64,000 nucleotides of DNA from Brevibacterium sp. UMB1308A. Its GTDB lineage: Bacteria > Actinomycetota > Actinomycetes > Actinomycetales > Brevibacteriaceae. A program made the position numbers and the translations under genes. This document shows positions 26,090 through 35,392 of the stretch, in pieces. The notes under the pieces are model-generated. The model was not told the DNA's origin, did no database searches, and saw only the letters and a program-made list of their open reading frames with translations. The stretch is taken from NCBI RefSeq assembly GCF_030230605.1, contig NZ_JASPDO010000002.1, forward strand, positions 124,001 through 188,000, in the 5' to 3' direction. Numbering within the stretch: the first letter of the stretch is position 1; each line of letters opens with the position of its first letter.

Positions 26090-29000
26090 AAAACGTTCGT
26101 GTGCACGCTTTCAAACTTCTCATCGGCTTTTTTGCCACCTTCTTTCTTCTCGCACAAAGCCTGGCAGGTGTTTCAACCCCCGTTCACGCTCAGCCAAGTG
26201 AGGAGCCCTCACAGGACAGCGGTGACTCACAGCAGTCAGGTGGGAGTGACCTCGGCAGTGCTAAACCGCTCCCAGAACAGTTCTCAGCCTGCGCGGCAGC
26301 AGGCGGCAACATCGACGTTCTCATTCTGGTAGACGAATCAGGAAGTCTGGTCGACAGCGACCCGAACAACGCGCGCGTGACCTCGGGGTTACACCTTGTT
26401 TCACGCATGTCTAAACTGACCAAATCAGGCAATCTCTCCGTGGCGGTCAGCGGATTTGGCCACGAGTATTCCACTGTCCGTGACTGGCAAGAAGTCAAGA
26501 ACGACGGTGATGTCGAAAGCCTCCGCGGAGCCATTAACGATCTGTCCAACCGCACCAACGGAATCGACACCGACTACTGGACAGCCATGGATGAAGCGCG
26601 CAAGCAACTTGCGAACCGTGCGCACGAACGCGGAAGCGACGCAAAGAGCTGCCAAGCGATCATCTGGTTCTCTGACGGTGAACTCGACTATGAAGTTCGC
26701 AAAGGCAACATGGCCAGCAAGTATGGCGAAACCAAACCGTTCGCACCAGACATCAGTCTGAAAACTGAAGACGGCGCCAAAAAGGTCGAAGAAAAAGCAC
26801 GCGAGGACATTTGTCGCTCCGGTGGTCTCGCTGACCAGTTGCGTAGCTCGCGTGTTGCCATGTTCGGTGTGGGATTGGGGTCGAAAGACGGAAAAGAATT
26901 CGACCTGATGCGTTCAATCGCAACCGGTAAAGACAGCGGTGGAAAGTCCTGCGGTGACCTCACCGACCCTGTTCCCGGCGAGTTCTACCTCGCATCAGAC
27001 ATCGACAGTTTGCTCATCGCTTTCGACTCGATTTCCGGTCTGGGACAAAAACCCATCACCAACGACCACGGGGTGTGTGTCAAGGACTTCTGCCAGGACG
27101 AAGCCCACACGTTCGTCTTAGACAACACCACCCTGGACGTTGACGGTTTTGCTACTGCCACAGCAGACGGTCTTCGCGCCGCGCTTCAAGGACCCGACGG
27201 GAAGATCGTCGACCTGAAAAAGGACGCAAAGAACGAAAAGACCGAAGTTTCTGGCGTGCCGTTGACCTACTCATGGGAAACCGGCAGGAGCCTGAGTTTC
27301 CGGCTCGACGGCACATCTAAAGGCAAAATTGGTGACAACGGCCCATGGGTAGGTGTCTGGCGGCTGGCATTCATCGCCGACGAAGGCGCAGACTCACAGG
27401 CAAAGTCCAAATCAAACCTCCACATCACCCCAGGCATAGTCCCAGCGTGGCCTGGCAAAGACAACGCTGATGTCCGTGCCGGGTCAACACTGAATGACGT
27501 CACCTTTGCGCTGCATGACCGCGAAGGCAACGACGTGCCCGTAGACTCCATCACCAGCACAGGTAAGTTCACTGCGACCTTTACCGACTCTGCTGGCAAA
27601 CAGAGCACGTTGACTGATACCAGCACATTCGGGGACATCACCAAGCCATTTAACTGGGACCTCGGAAATGCACCCACGGGAGGCGGAACCCTCAACCTGT
27701 CGCTGGAACTGACGACGGCCTCGGCAAAGGATTCTGACGGCAAGGACGTCCAAGGTACCAAGCTGAGTCCTGCTACCGTGGCTCTTCCTGTCACGGTGCA
27801 ACCGCCTCTGGACTACCCCACAGTGCCCACCAAAGTGGACTTTGGTGAAGCTAAAGGCAAGATCGACCTGAACTCAGTTTTGAAACTGGGCGGAAAAGGT
27901 TGCGCCTGGGTAGAACCCGACTCCACAGAAGTGATCGCTTCGCCTGCCGGACTGGACAAGGTCCAGGTGTCCTCCGACGCCTCGAGCAAGGACAACTGCG
28001 TGAAAGCCGGTGAAGACTTGGGTCTGACGCTGGCCTCTGACCAGCAGGGCAACGGCGCGATCAACGGAACGTTCGTCGTCGCATCGGCGCCCGAAAACGG
28101 CCAGGGCGAACCGGTGAAAACCAAGGTTGAATTCACCGCTAGCGCCGTCAAGCCGCTCAACACGCTCAACTTCGTGACCACCCTGATCATCGCTTTGCTA
28201 CTGGGCCCGGGAATCCCACTGCTGATCCTGTACTTCGTCAAATGGCGAGGGGCGAAGATCCCGTCGCAACCACTGGTCGCAGTGCGTGCACAGATCGAAA
28301 AGACCTCCACCGGGGTGACCCGTGACGGTTCACGTTTCGCGTTCAACCAGGGCGATATGCGCAACACGGTCATGATCGATTCGGGCGGTTCCCGCCAGAT
28401 CGACGCCGCAGGTGTAACGCTCAAGACCAAGATGGGCGGATCACCGCTGGGACCAGGCTTTGTGGTCGCAGAAGTGCCAATGAGCGTGTCGAAGCACGAC
28501 CCGGCACGCACACCCGCACGACTGCCTTTGGCGGTTCACAACCACTGGTTAGTCATGCGTAGCGAAGGTATGAACGAGAACCAGGCTGAGATCCTTGTTT
28601 TGCTCGCCGGCAACATTGATGAGAAGCAACGCGAAAAGATGGAAGACGAAATCGCTCGCGAAGCTGGTGACCTCATGGATCGTTTGCCGTTCACGGGAGC
28701 GCACGCCCCGGCTGGGCACGACTCGCCGTTCGGCGGGCCGTCTGAGCCGCAGGCCAACCCGTTCGCCGAGGCGGACGCACCTTCACCTGGTCCGTCCAGT
28801 CCGTTCGGGGGACCGGGGTCGGCAGGGCCTGGTGCTGCCCCTCAAGGCCAGCCGCCAGCTGGGCCTCCGCCATCGGGGCCCGGTAGCCAACCTCCTGCCG
28901 GACCTGGTGCTCAGCCCCCAGCAGGGCGGGGTGTACCTCCGTCAGGTCCACCTCCAACAGGTCCAGGTTTCCCGGGCCCAGGTGGCGGACCCGGCGCTCC

Positions 29001-29151
29001 CGGTCCTGACACCTCGGGACCCGGTGGCCCTGGGCAAGCTCCAAAAAACCCCTTCCAGAATGGCCCTGGGCAACCTGGCCCCGGTCACTCCGGTCCAGGA
29101 CAGTCCGGCCCTGGACAGCCAGGGCAAAACCCTTTTAGTTTTGGCCAGTAG
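26086..29151 (+). CDS. Secreted, membrane-anchored vWA-domain protein with NPF/SPF-rich cytoplasmic tail
   Basis: A 1021-residue protein starting at GTG 26086, overlapping the preceding stop. A signal peptide (KLLIGFFATFFLLAQSLAGVSTPVHAQ) is followed by a vWA domain with the metal site DESGS near 83-87 (VLILVDESGSLVDSD) and further vWA strands through about 320. Ig-like extracellular segments run to about 690, then one membrane span (VTTLIIALLLGPGIPLLILYFV, about 695-718). A cytoplasmic domain follows, and a final 150-residue disordered tail rich in P, G, Q and S contains SPFGGP (twice), ANPFAE, KNPFQN and QNPFSF. It thus links an outer sensor or adhesin-like vWA to an inner docking tail. The system's cytoplasmic partners follow in the operon. 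Confidence 0.82.
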   Translation: MKNVRVHAFKLLIGFFATFFLLAQSLAGVSTPVHAQPSEEPSQDSGDSQQSGGSDLGSAKPLPEQFSACAAAGGNIDVLILVDESGSLVDSDPNNARVTSGLHLVSRMSKLTKSGNLSVAVSGFGHEYSTVRDWQEVKNDGDVESLRGAINDLSNRTNGIDTDYWTAMDEARKQLANRAHERGSDAKSCQAIIWFSDGELDYEVRKGNMASKYGETKPFAPDISLKTEDGAKKVEEKAREDICRSGGLADQLRSSRVAMFGVGLGSKDGKEFDLMRSIATGKDSGGKSCGDLTDPVPGEFYLASDIDSLLIAFDSISGLGQKPITNDHGVCVKDFCQDEAHTFVLDNTTLDVDGFATATADGLRAALQGPDGKIVDLKKDAKNEKTEVSGVPLTYSWETGRSLSFRLDGTSKGKIGDNGPWVGVWRLAFIADEGADSQAKSKSNLHITPGIVPAWPGKDNADVRAGSTLNDVTFALHDREGNDVPVDSITSTGKFTATFTDSAGKQSTLTDTSTFGDITKPFNWDLGNAPTGGGTLNLSLELTTASAKDSDGKDVQGTKLSPATVALPVTVQPPLDYPTVPTKVDFGEAKGKIDLNSVLKLGGKGCAWVEPDSTEVIASPAGLDKVQVSSDASSKDNCVKAGEDLGLTLASDQQGNGAINGTFVVASAPENGQGEPVKTKVEFTASAVKPLNTLNFVTTLIIALLLGPGIPLLILYFVKWRGAKIPSQPLVAVRAQIEKTSTGVTRDGSRFAFNQGDMRNTVMIDSGGSRQIDAAGVTLKTKMGGSPLGPGFVVAEVPMSVSKHDPARTPARLPLAVHNHWLVMRSEGMNENQAEILVLLAGNIDEKQREKMEDEIAREAGDLMDRLPFTGAHAPAGHDSPFGGPSEPQANPFAEADAPSPGPSSPFGGPGSAGPGAAPQGQPPAGPPPSGPGSQPPAGPGAQPPAGRGVPPSGPPPTGPGFPGPGGGPGAPGPDTSGPGGPGQAPKNPFQNGPGQPGPGHSGPGQSGPGQPGQNPFSFGQ

Positions 29152-29179
29152 CCGACTCACCCCTCGAAAGGTATAGATC

Positions 29180-32100
29180 ATGTACAAGTTCCTCGTCGTC
29201 GGTTGTGGTGGATCCGGTGGTGAAACACTGGCACGGATGATGGACCAGTTGCGGTCTGAGCTCATGCCACACGGCATTTCGAAGCTTCCAGATGGCTGGC
29301 AGTTCGTGCACGTCGACGTTCCGACTGTCCCTGACACTGACGTCAAAGGCGTGGGTAACGTGCGCGACCAGGGCGGTACGTACATTGGAACTGCGCCTTC
29401 CTCGGGTTCCTACTCCGTCCTTGATTCGGCTGTGAGCCAAAAGCTCCAGCAGTCGGGAGACTTGGACCAATTCGTGACGTGGGCACCTCGCAAGCCCGCC
29501 TCAGTGACCACACCGTTGAAGAACGGTGCTGGTCAGATGCGTGGTGTGGGTCGTGTGATTACGCTCAACCGTGCCCCCGATGTGTTCCAGGGTCTGCAGC
29601 GTGCGGTCAACAAGATGAAGACCACGGAAGCGAATGCGGAAATGGCCGAGGCGGCCCGCGCCATCCCGGGTTCCGGCGGTTTTGATCCTGAAGGTTCGCC
29701 CATGGTTTTGGTCGTGTCGTCGATGGCCGGTGGTGCCGGTGCGTCGATGGCGCTTGACGTGTGCCGTCTGCTGGGCCAGGTGCAGGGTGTTTCGGTCAAC
29801 GACACATGTGTGTACATGTACACCTCGGATATTTTCCCCGACCGCCTAGAAGGTGTGCGCCCTAACGCTCTGGGAATGTTGGGTGAGATCGTCTCAGCTC
29901 AGTCGGTGTCTTCGGAAGAGCACGACGTACGCATTCTGGAAGCCTTGGGTCAGCACATTGACCGTTCGGGTGGACCATCGTTTGCGCGTGTGTTCCCGGT
30001 TGGTAAGTACCAGGGGTTGGACCGCACCACTTTTGGTGATGGAACGCAGCAGGGTGTGTACCGTGGTTTGGCCCGAGGTCTCGCAGCCCTCATGGTGTCC
30101 GGTTCGGCTTCGTCTTCGTTTAGGCAATACGACCTGACCAACAAGGACGGTCTGTCACCTAACCGTAGCTACTTGGGTTGGGGTGTTGAAGCGGGCGAAC
30201 GCCTGTCATGGGGTACGTTCGGGTTCGGCTCGCTGAACCTGGGCCGGGACCGCTACCGTCACTACGCATCCCAGCGGCTAGCACGTACGTCCGTGGACCG
30301 TCTGCGTGAAGGGCACTTGCAAGAAGGTTCAAGTGCGGGTGCTCAGCAACAGCTCAACCGTCTCATCGACTCCCAGTGGGACACATTCTTGAGTCGCGTT
30401 GGCCTGCCAAATGAAATGCAGGTTCGCGACATCAACCAGTTGGCAACGTGGATCCGCGGAGCAGCCGGTGGGCAGCAACTTGACTCTGCTCTGCGTCAGT
30501 TCGTTGAACACCAGGCCGGTTCACAAATGCCACGCGCCCAGGGACAGTCTGGGCCAAACTGGTTGGCCAGCTTGGAGACGTACCTGCGCAGCGCTAATCC
30601 ACACTTCCGCCAGTTCGCCTCGCAAACGGTGGTGCGCACCACGTTCGACTGGATGCTCAACTTCCAGTGTGCTTTCCTGGCTTCGCTGGAAGACGCTATT
30701 TCTGACTACGGTCTGCCGTATGCCCGCGGGCTCATGGAGAGGATGAAGTCCTTCCTCCAGCACGAACTCACCGCCGCATGTTCCAACCTGGGTGCCAACC
30801 AAGCCCCTGACATCATGCGCCCAAGCCAGCAGGTTTCCACCTCGGTTTCGGCAGTCCGCGGAAACATTGTTCAGGGTGACCAGTTTGAACGCCAGGTCAT
30901 CAACGACCTTCACGTGGGTCTGCTCAACGGGTGCTTTATTGAAGCCAGCAAGATTTTTGCCGACGTCTTGAGCGAAGCGCCACGTGACTTCATCCAGCCA
31001 CTTCTGAAGACCATTGACGAGTCGATCCAGGCGCTTGACCTGGTCGTCAATGAGACGAGCCGCACGGTTGGTTTGGCAAACGTGGAAACCGATGTCTACT
31101 CCGCGTGGCCGTCGGATCAAGATCAGCGCGTGCCTGAACGGTTCTCGACCGCTCACAACGAAGTGCTCATCACTGCAGCCGAAGACTTCCAGAACCTGTA
31201 CAACAGTCACCTTCCTGCCACGATCGAAGGTGACAACGGATGGGACGCAGCCCGCCAAAAGGGTGCGGCACACGTTATCTCTGGCCAATGGCCAGCAGCA
31301 GAAGGTTCCCGCGCACCTGGTGGACTCTTGGAAATCAACTCAGCTTGGCGCCCCACCTTCTACAAATTTGACCCACGTAGCCAGGAACAGCGCACCATTA
31401 CACCCACCTCGGGACGCTATACCTTGCACGTCAAGGCGAACGAACTGCGTTACCGCGCCCTGGAATTCGTCAACCGTCGCAACGAAGCGTTTGAGCACTA
31501 CTGCGCTTTGTCGCTCGAGGACTACATTCTGGGTAACGACGGCGCTGCTCCACATGAAATCGACCAGCGTAAGAAGGACGTTGCTGACAAGTTCCGCAAG
31601 ACGCTGACGCGAGCACTTCCACTGGCAAGTGTCCACCCGGATGTGGTTTCGAGTGTCCACTCCTCAGCAGTGCGCTACCAGTACAAGTTCTCGTCCGTTC
31701 CCTTTGGTGCGGCCCCGGACCTTGTCGACGCGCTGACCGAAGTTCTCACGTCCCAGCAGTCGGTTGACACGCAAACGATCGACATCTTTGAGAAGGTCGT
31801 TTCGCAAGGACAGACTGCCGCAGGTATCACCCACGTCGACATCTTCGGATCGTTTGGAAACTTGAGTCCCATCGCATTCGACGGGGTTCTGCAACCGGTT
31901 TCTGACAGGTGGTCGCGTTTGACCTCGGCTGGTCAGCGCCGTGATTTCTGGACGTTCCGTCGCGCACGCCCACTCCCAGCGTCGCTGCCCATGAGCGACC
32001 TGGAGCGCCGCGCCATGATCGCTGGTTGGTATGTGGCTCAGCTGACTGGTCAGCTACAGATTCCTGACCGGCGTAACTTGAGCCGCCCGGTACGTGTGTA

Positions 32101-32692
32101 CCGTGCAGAAACCCAGCAGTGGATCGACTTCCCCAACCCGCTTCTCACACCACCGTCTGAGTTCGTGGGGGAGACGTTCGACTGGTTGCCTGCAGTCTTG
32201 GAGTCGTTCCTGTTGGCTATCGCGAACGCTCACCAGAGCCCGGTCTTAGGTTCGCTCATTCCGTACCAGACTCTGCGCTCCATTTATGACGGCAGTGAAG
32301 AAGAACCGGCCTCGGGTCTGCAGATCGTGTCCGCGCGTGACTTCCTCTCCGAGTGGATGTCAACGGGTAAGACCCCGTCCGGTGCACCATCGCGAGCCGA
32401 CGCTGACGACCTTGAAGGCCGTTACACCAACGCCCGTCAGTTCCTTGAAACAGTGCACACATTCGCTGCCAGCAAGCTCGACACCTCAGCGAACAAATCG
32501 ACCCCGAGCGTCCGTGTTGAATCGCGTGCCCAAGGATCAGTGACCCCGATCTTCTGTGACTTGGTACCTGACATTGTGCAGGTGACCGAAGAACTGATGA
32601 CCCTTCTTGACGAAGCCAAGTCCGACGCTGAAAACAGCGGTGGTAGCGGTGGTTTCGCAAATGATCTACCTGAAGGATTTGGAGCCTTTTAA
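29180..32692 (+). CDS. Tubulin-like giant protein
   Basis: A 1170-residue soluble protein. The N-terminus YKFLVVGCGGSGGETLARMM is a nucleotide-binding Rossmann-like start. VLVVSSMAGGAGASMALDVC at about 175-194 matches the position and pattern of the tubulin/FtsZ glycine-rich signature loop, though the central GGGTGSG is changed to AGGAGAS. This combination is that of the Tubulin_2 family of large bacterial tubulin-like proteins. The C-terminal 750 residues are helical, without recognisable motifs. It lies 28 bases after the vWA gene (AAAGG ribosome site) and abuts the next gene without spacing. Whether it polymerises or hydrolyses GTP is unknown. Confidence 0.72.
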   Translation: MYKFLVVGCGGSGGETLARMMDQLRSELMPHGISKLPDGWQFVHVDVPTVPDTDVKGVGNVRDQGGTYIGTAPSSGSYSVLDSAVSQKLQQSGDLDQFVTWAPRKPASVTTPLKNGAGQMRGVGRVITLNRAPDVFQGLQRAVNKMKTTEANAEMAEAARAIPGSGGFDPEGSPMVLVVSSMAGGAGASMALDVCRLLGQVQGVSVNDTCVYMYTSDIFPDRLEGVRPNALGMLGEIVSAQSVSSEEHDVRILEALGQHIDRSGGPSFARVFPVGKYQGLDRTTFGDGTQQGVYRGLARGLAALMVSGSASSSFRQYDLTNKDGLSPNRSYLGWGVEAGERLSWGTFGFGSLNLGRDRYRHYASQRLARTSVDRLREGHLQEGSSAGAQQQLNRLIDSQWDTFLSRVGLPNEMQVRDINQLATWIRGAAGGQQLDSALRQFVEHQAGSQMPRAQGQSGPNWLASLETYLRSANPHFRQFASQTVVRTTFDWMLNFQCAFLASLEDAISDYGLPYARGLMERMKSFLQHELTAACSNLGANQAPDIMRPSQQVSTSVSAVRGNIVQGDQFERQVINDLHVGLLNGCFIEASKIFADVLSEAPRDFIQPLLKTIDESIQALDLVVNETSRTVGLANVETDVYSAWPSDQDQRVPERFSTAHNEVLITAAEDFQNLYNSHLPATIEGDNGWDAARQKGAAHVISGQWPAAEGSRAPGGLLEINSAWRPTFYKFDPRSQEQRTITPTSGRYTLHVKANELRYRALEFVNRRNEAFEHYCALSLEDYILGNDGAAPHEIDQRKKDVADKFRKTLTRALPLASVHPDVVSSVHSSAVRYQYKFSSVPFGAAPDLVDALTEVLTSQQSVDTQTIDIFEKVVSQGQTAAGITHVDIFGSFGNLSPIAFDGVLQPVSDRWSRLTSAGQRRDFWTFRRARPLPASLPMSDLERRAMIAGWYVAQLTGQLQIPDRRNLSRPVRVYRAETQQWIDFPNPLLTPPSEFVGETFDWLPAVLESFLLAIANAHQSPVLGSLIPYQTLRSIYDGSEEEPASGLQIVSARDFLSEWMSTGKTPSGAPSRADADDLEGRYTNARQFLETVHTFAASKLDTSANKSTPSVRVESRAQGSVTPIFCDLVPDIVQVTEELMTLLDEAKSDAENSGGSGGFANDLPEGFGAF

Positions 32693-35392
32693 ATGGAAAC
32701 GAATCTGAGCCTTATCGTGGCTCCTGCGCACCTCATTGGTGTGCGTGAAACGTTGCGTGACTGGCAAGTGAGTGGACTTGTTTCCGACTTCATTTGGATT
32801 CCCGTTGAGGCTCAGGATATGGGGCGCAATCTCAACGCGCAGCTGGTGTCTCACGGGTCACTCAAGCCAGTTGACGTGCGCTATTTGTCTGGCCAGGTTC
32901 AGTACTCCCGTATTGGGGTGTTGGTCTTAGGTGCTGTCACGGGGTCTGAACGGGACGCTGCACGTCTGTCGAAGACAGGTGAAGTGGGTTCGTTCGTCCG
33001 TGATGTGGTCACCCAGGACTTCGGTGCGGCGCAGGTTTCTGCGATCCGTGCCGTGTTTGCGACTGAGGATTCGGCAAACAAGGTGGAGTTGCCGGATTCT
33101 AATGGCTGGGTTGATGTCGTTTTGAGTCCGTCGGATTCGAAGGGCCCCCGGGTTGGGTCCCGTCCGGTGAATTCGTCGAATATCGCCGAGGTGTGTGCTT
33201 TCTTGGCATCCCAAGTTGCCCCGTTGGCGGGTATGTGGGATTCGGTTCCGCAGGGGACTCTGGACGATCTACCACCGGCGTACCAAGGGTACCGAGGTCG
33301 TTTAGTCCGCTCGTTTTTCCGCAGGCTTGACGGCACCGCAGTTGAGGACGCGTTGCGTGACAAGGCATTTGAAACGGCCACCGGATATCCGCTACCGAAC
33401 TTCAGCGGTACTCCAGCACGCTACTTTGATGACGATGGAGTAGTCGTTGATCAGGCACTTCAGCATTTCTGGGCAAAGCACGGCTACCTGGTAACCCCTA
33501 ACCGGGAACAGTATGTTTCGCCTGAACCTCAACCGATCTCAGCCGGTGAAGCCCTCAAGATGTTTGGCGCGTTCTTGGGGAATGCGATCAAGGGCACGCC
33601 TGGCGCATTAGCAGCTGGACTCGTTGACTCCACTAAAGCCGCGGTTGCACAGACTGTTCACGGCCTGGTTTTTGGCGACCGAGCTTCTGAGTACAACGTG
33701 GTTGTGGGTGGTATCGACGCAAGCGGTCGCCCAGTGGGTTGGCAAGAGTCGATGAACGCGGCCCAGCGGATTGAAGGTGCGCTGGGGGTGGACCGTCACA
33801 ACATCGACATGTCGGGTGTATGGCGCTCCATGGTGCTGAGCTCCCTCACGCTCCTTGACTATGGGACGGCCGGCCGTGACATGCCGACTCTTTCCCCACA
33901 ACCAGCGATTGTGCGAGACCCTGCTGTTGTCGCTCCTGACCCGGAGGATATGTTCACCCTCAAAGGGTCGGTTGCCGGGCGCCTAGGTGCGATGAGTGTT
34001 CAACCGGCCGATCTGGTTCACGCCCAGGAAGTGGGCCGGCAGATCAAGACGGTTGCACAAGACCCCAACATGCAGACCCCTGACGCCGACGCGCAGCTTA
34101 ACGAGATGACGGACTGGTACGACCGAAGCCGGAAGTCGTTTGTCAGCCGGATTGGCGAAACGATTTCGACTAACTTCGAAGCTCGTCGCCAAGAAATCGC
34201 CGAACGGATGAAGAACCTGGGGCGCAATACAGAAGAGCAAGACGACTCGGAGCACCTGCTGGCTGAAGCACACCGCATTCTGAGTGTGAAGCTCAGGCAA
34301 CTGTTTGGCTACTCAGCTGCTTTGACCGTTCTTGTGTTCTTCCTTGCCGGAATGGACTGGGCGCCGTGGTGGCTCGCCTGGACCGTTTTGGGGCTCAGTG
34401 TCGTAGGAAGTCTGGCAGGTGCTTTTGGCCTGTTCATGCGGTCTCAAACCGATATTTTCCAAGTGATTCACCGCAGGAAAAAGGACCGGGAAGATCAGGA
34501 GATCGATGTTCGCAACCTCAAAGCGACAATCTCCGAATTTACTCGCCTCGGTGAAGCCTACTCTCAGTACTTGCGTTGGGCAGACATTGTGGGGGCTTTT
34601 GTCCACCGGCCGTTCGGTTCCCGCACGCAGCTGGCACGTGGCGAACAGCGCCGCTTCGATGATCTCCCTATCAGCATGGGTAGTGCAGAATACGTGGTTG
34701 ATTATGCGCAGGTTGAAGAGACCGCCAGAATGCTACGCACCGAAGTGTTTTACACGGGGTGGGCATCTGAGCAGTTCTACAACTTTGCCAACGTGAGTCT
34801 CCAGCGCGCTGGAATCAACAACTTCCCACTGAGCTCGGACATGCACTCCCTGTTCGCAGAGCAGTCCACCGCTGACGACTCGGTTCTCACTGTTCTGGCC
34901 CAGTCACTGAGAAACAACGGGGTAGACCCTGTTCTGGAAGCCGATTACTGGGAACAGATGCGCAAACGCATCGATCACCCCGGAATGGAAGCTGCCCGCA
35001 GCTCTCTTCTCAGCCAAATCCACATCAGCGGAGAACACGCCAGCCAAAGCCTGGAAGACTTCCGTGGAACCGTTGGACTGGAAGACAACCAAGAAATCCG
35101 AGAAACCCTGGATGACGAACTCCTCACCGCAAACGCCGTGGGATTCGACAAGAACGCAGTCATCGCCAACAGCGTGCGCAAACAGCCAGCCGGTTTTGGT
35201 GAAGTGCTCGTCCACACACAGATCACGGGTGACCTCACACCTGATGACCTGAAGTTCGCACAAAGCTACAGCGGCGATGTCAACTGGGGTAACTCGGAAT
35301 GGTCGGTCTCTGACCCGGCACAAAACGTACAGCCCGCCCAGGACGAACAACCCACAACGTGGAATAACCCATTCGGAGGTGACGCCATCTAA
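32693..35392 (+). CDS. Large membrane protein of the tubulin-like/GTPase locus
   Basis: Not recognised by family. An 899-residue protein whose ATG follows immediately after the preceding stop. The N-terminal half is soluble (METNLSLIVAPAHLIGVRETL); a repeated vWA- or Rossmann-like strand pattern is possible (YSRIGVLVLGAVTG). A paired membrane segment lies at about 540-582 (AALTVLVFFLAGMDWAPWWLAWTVLGLSVVGSLAG), flanked by charged helices. The C-terminal 310 residues are helical and end in WNNPFGGDAI, another NPF motif. Tight spacing on both sides suggests a stable complex with the tubulin-like protein and the FnIII-like protein. It may anchor the tubulin-like protein to the membrane. Confidence 0.7.
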   Translation: METNLSLIVAPAHLIGVRETLRDWQVSGLVSDFIWIPVEAQDMGRNLNAQLVSHGSLKPVDVRYLSGQVQYSRIGVLVLGAVTGSERDAARLSKTGEVGSFVRDVVTQDFGAAQVSAIRAVFATEDSANKVELPDSNGWVDVVLSPSDSKGPRVGSRPVNSSNIAEVCAFLASQVAPLAGMWDSVPQGTLDDLPPAYQGYRGRLVRSFFRRLDGTAVEDALRDKAFETATGYPLPNFSGTPARYFDDDGVVVDQALQHFWAKHGYLVTPNREQYVSPEPQPISAGEALKMFGAFLGNAIKGTPGALAAGLVDSTKAAVAQTVHGLVFGDRASEYNVVVGGIDASGRPVGWQESMNAAQRIEGALGVDRHNIDMSGVWRSMVLSSLTLLDYGTAGRDMPTLSPQPAIVRDPAVVAPDPEDMFTLKGSVAGRLGAMSVQPADLVHAQEVGRQIKTVAQDPNMQTPDADAQLNEMTDWYDRSRKSFVSRIGETISTNFEARRQEIAERMKNLGRNTEEQDDSEHLLAEAHRILSVKLRQLFGYSAALTVLVFFLAGMDWAPWWLAWTVLGLSVVGSLAGAFGLFMRSQTDIFQVIHRRKKDREDQEIDVRNLKATISEFTRLGEAYSQYLRWADIVGAFVHRPFGSRTQLARGEQRRFDDLPISMGSAEYVVDYAQVEETARMLRTEVFYTGWASEQFYNFANVSLQRAGINNFPLSSDMHSLFAEQSTADDSVLTVLAQSLRNNGVDPVLEADYWEQMRKRIDHPGMEAARSSLLSQIHISGEHASQSLEDFRGTVGLEDNQEIRETLDDELLTANAVGFDKNAVIANSVRKQPAGFGEVLVHTQITGDLTPDDLKFAQSYSGDVNWGNSEWSVSDPAQNVQPAQDEQPTTWNNPFGGDAI

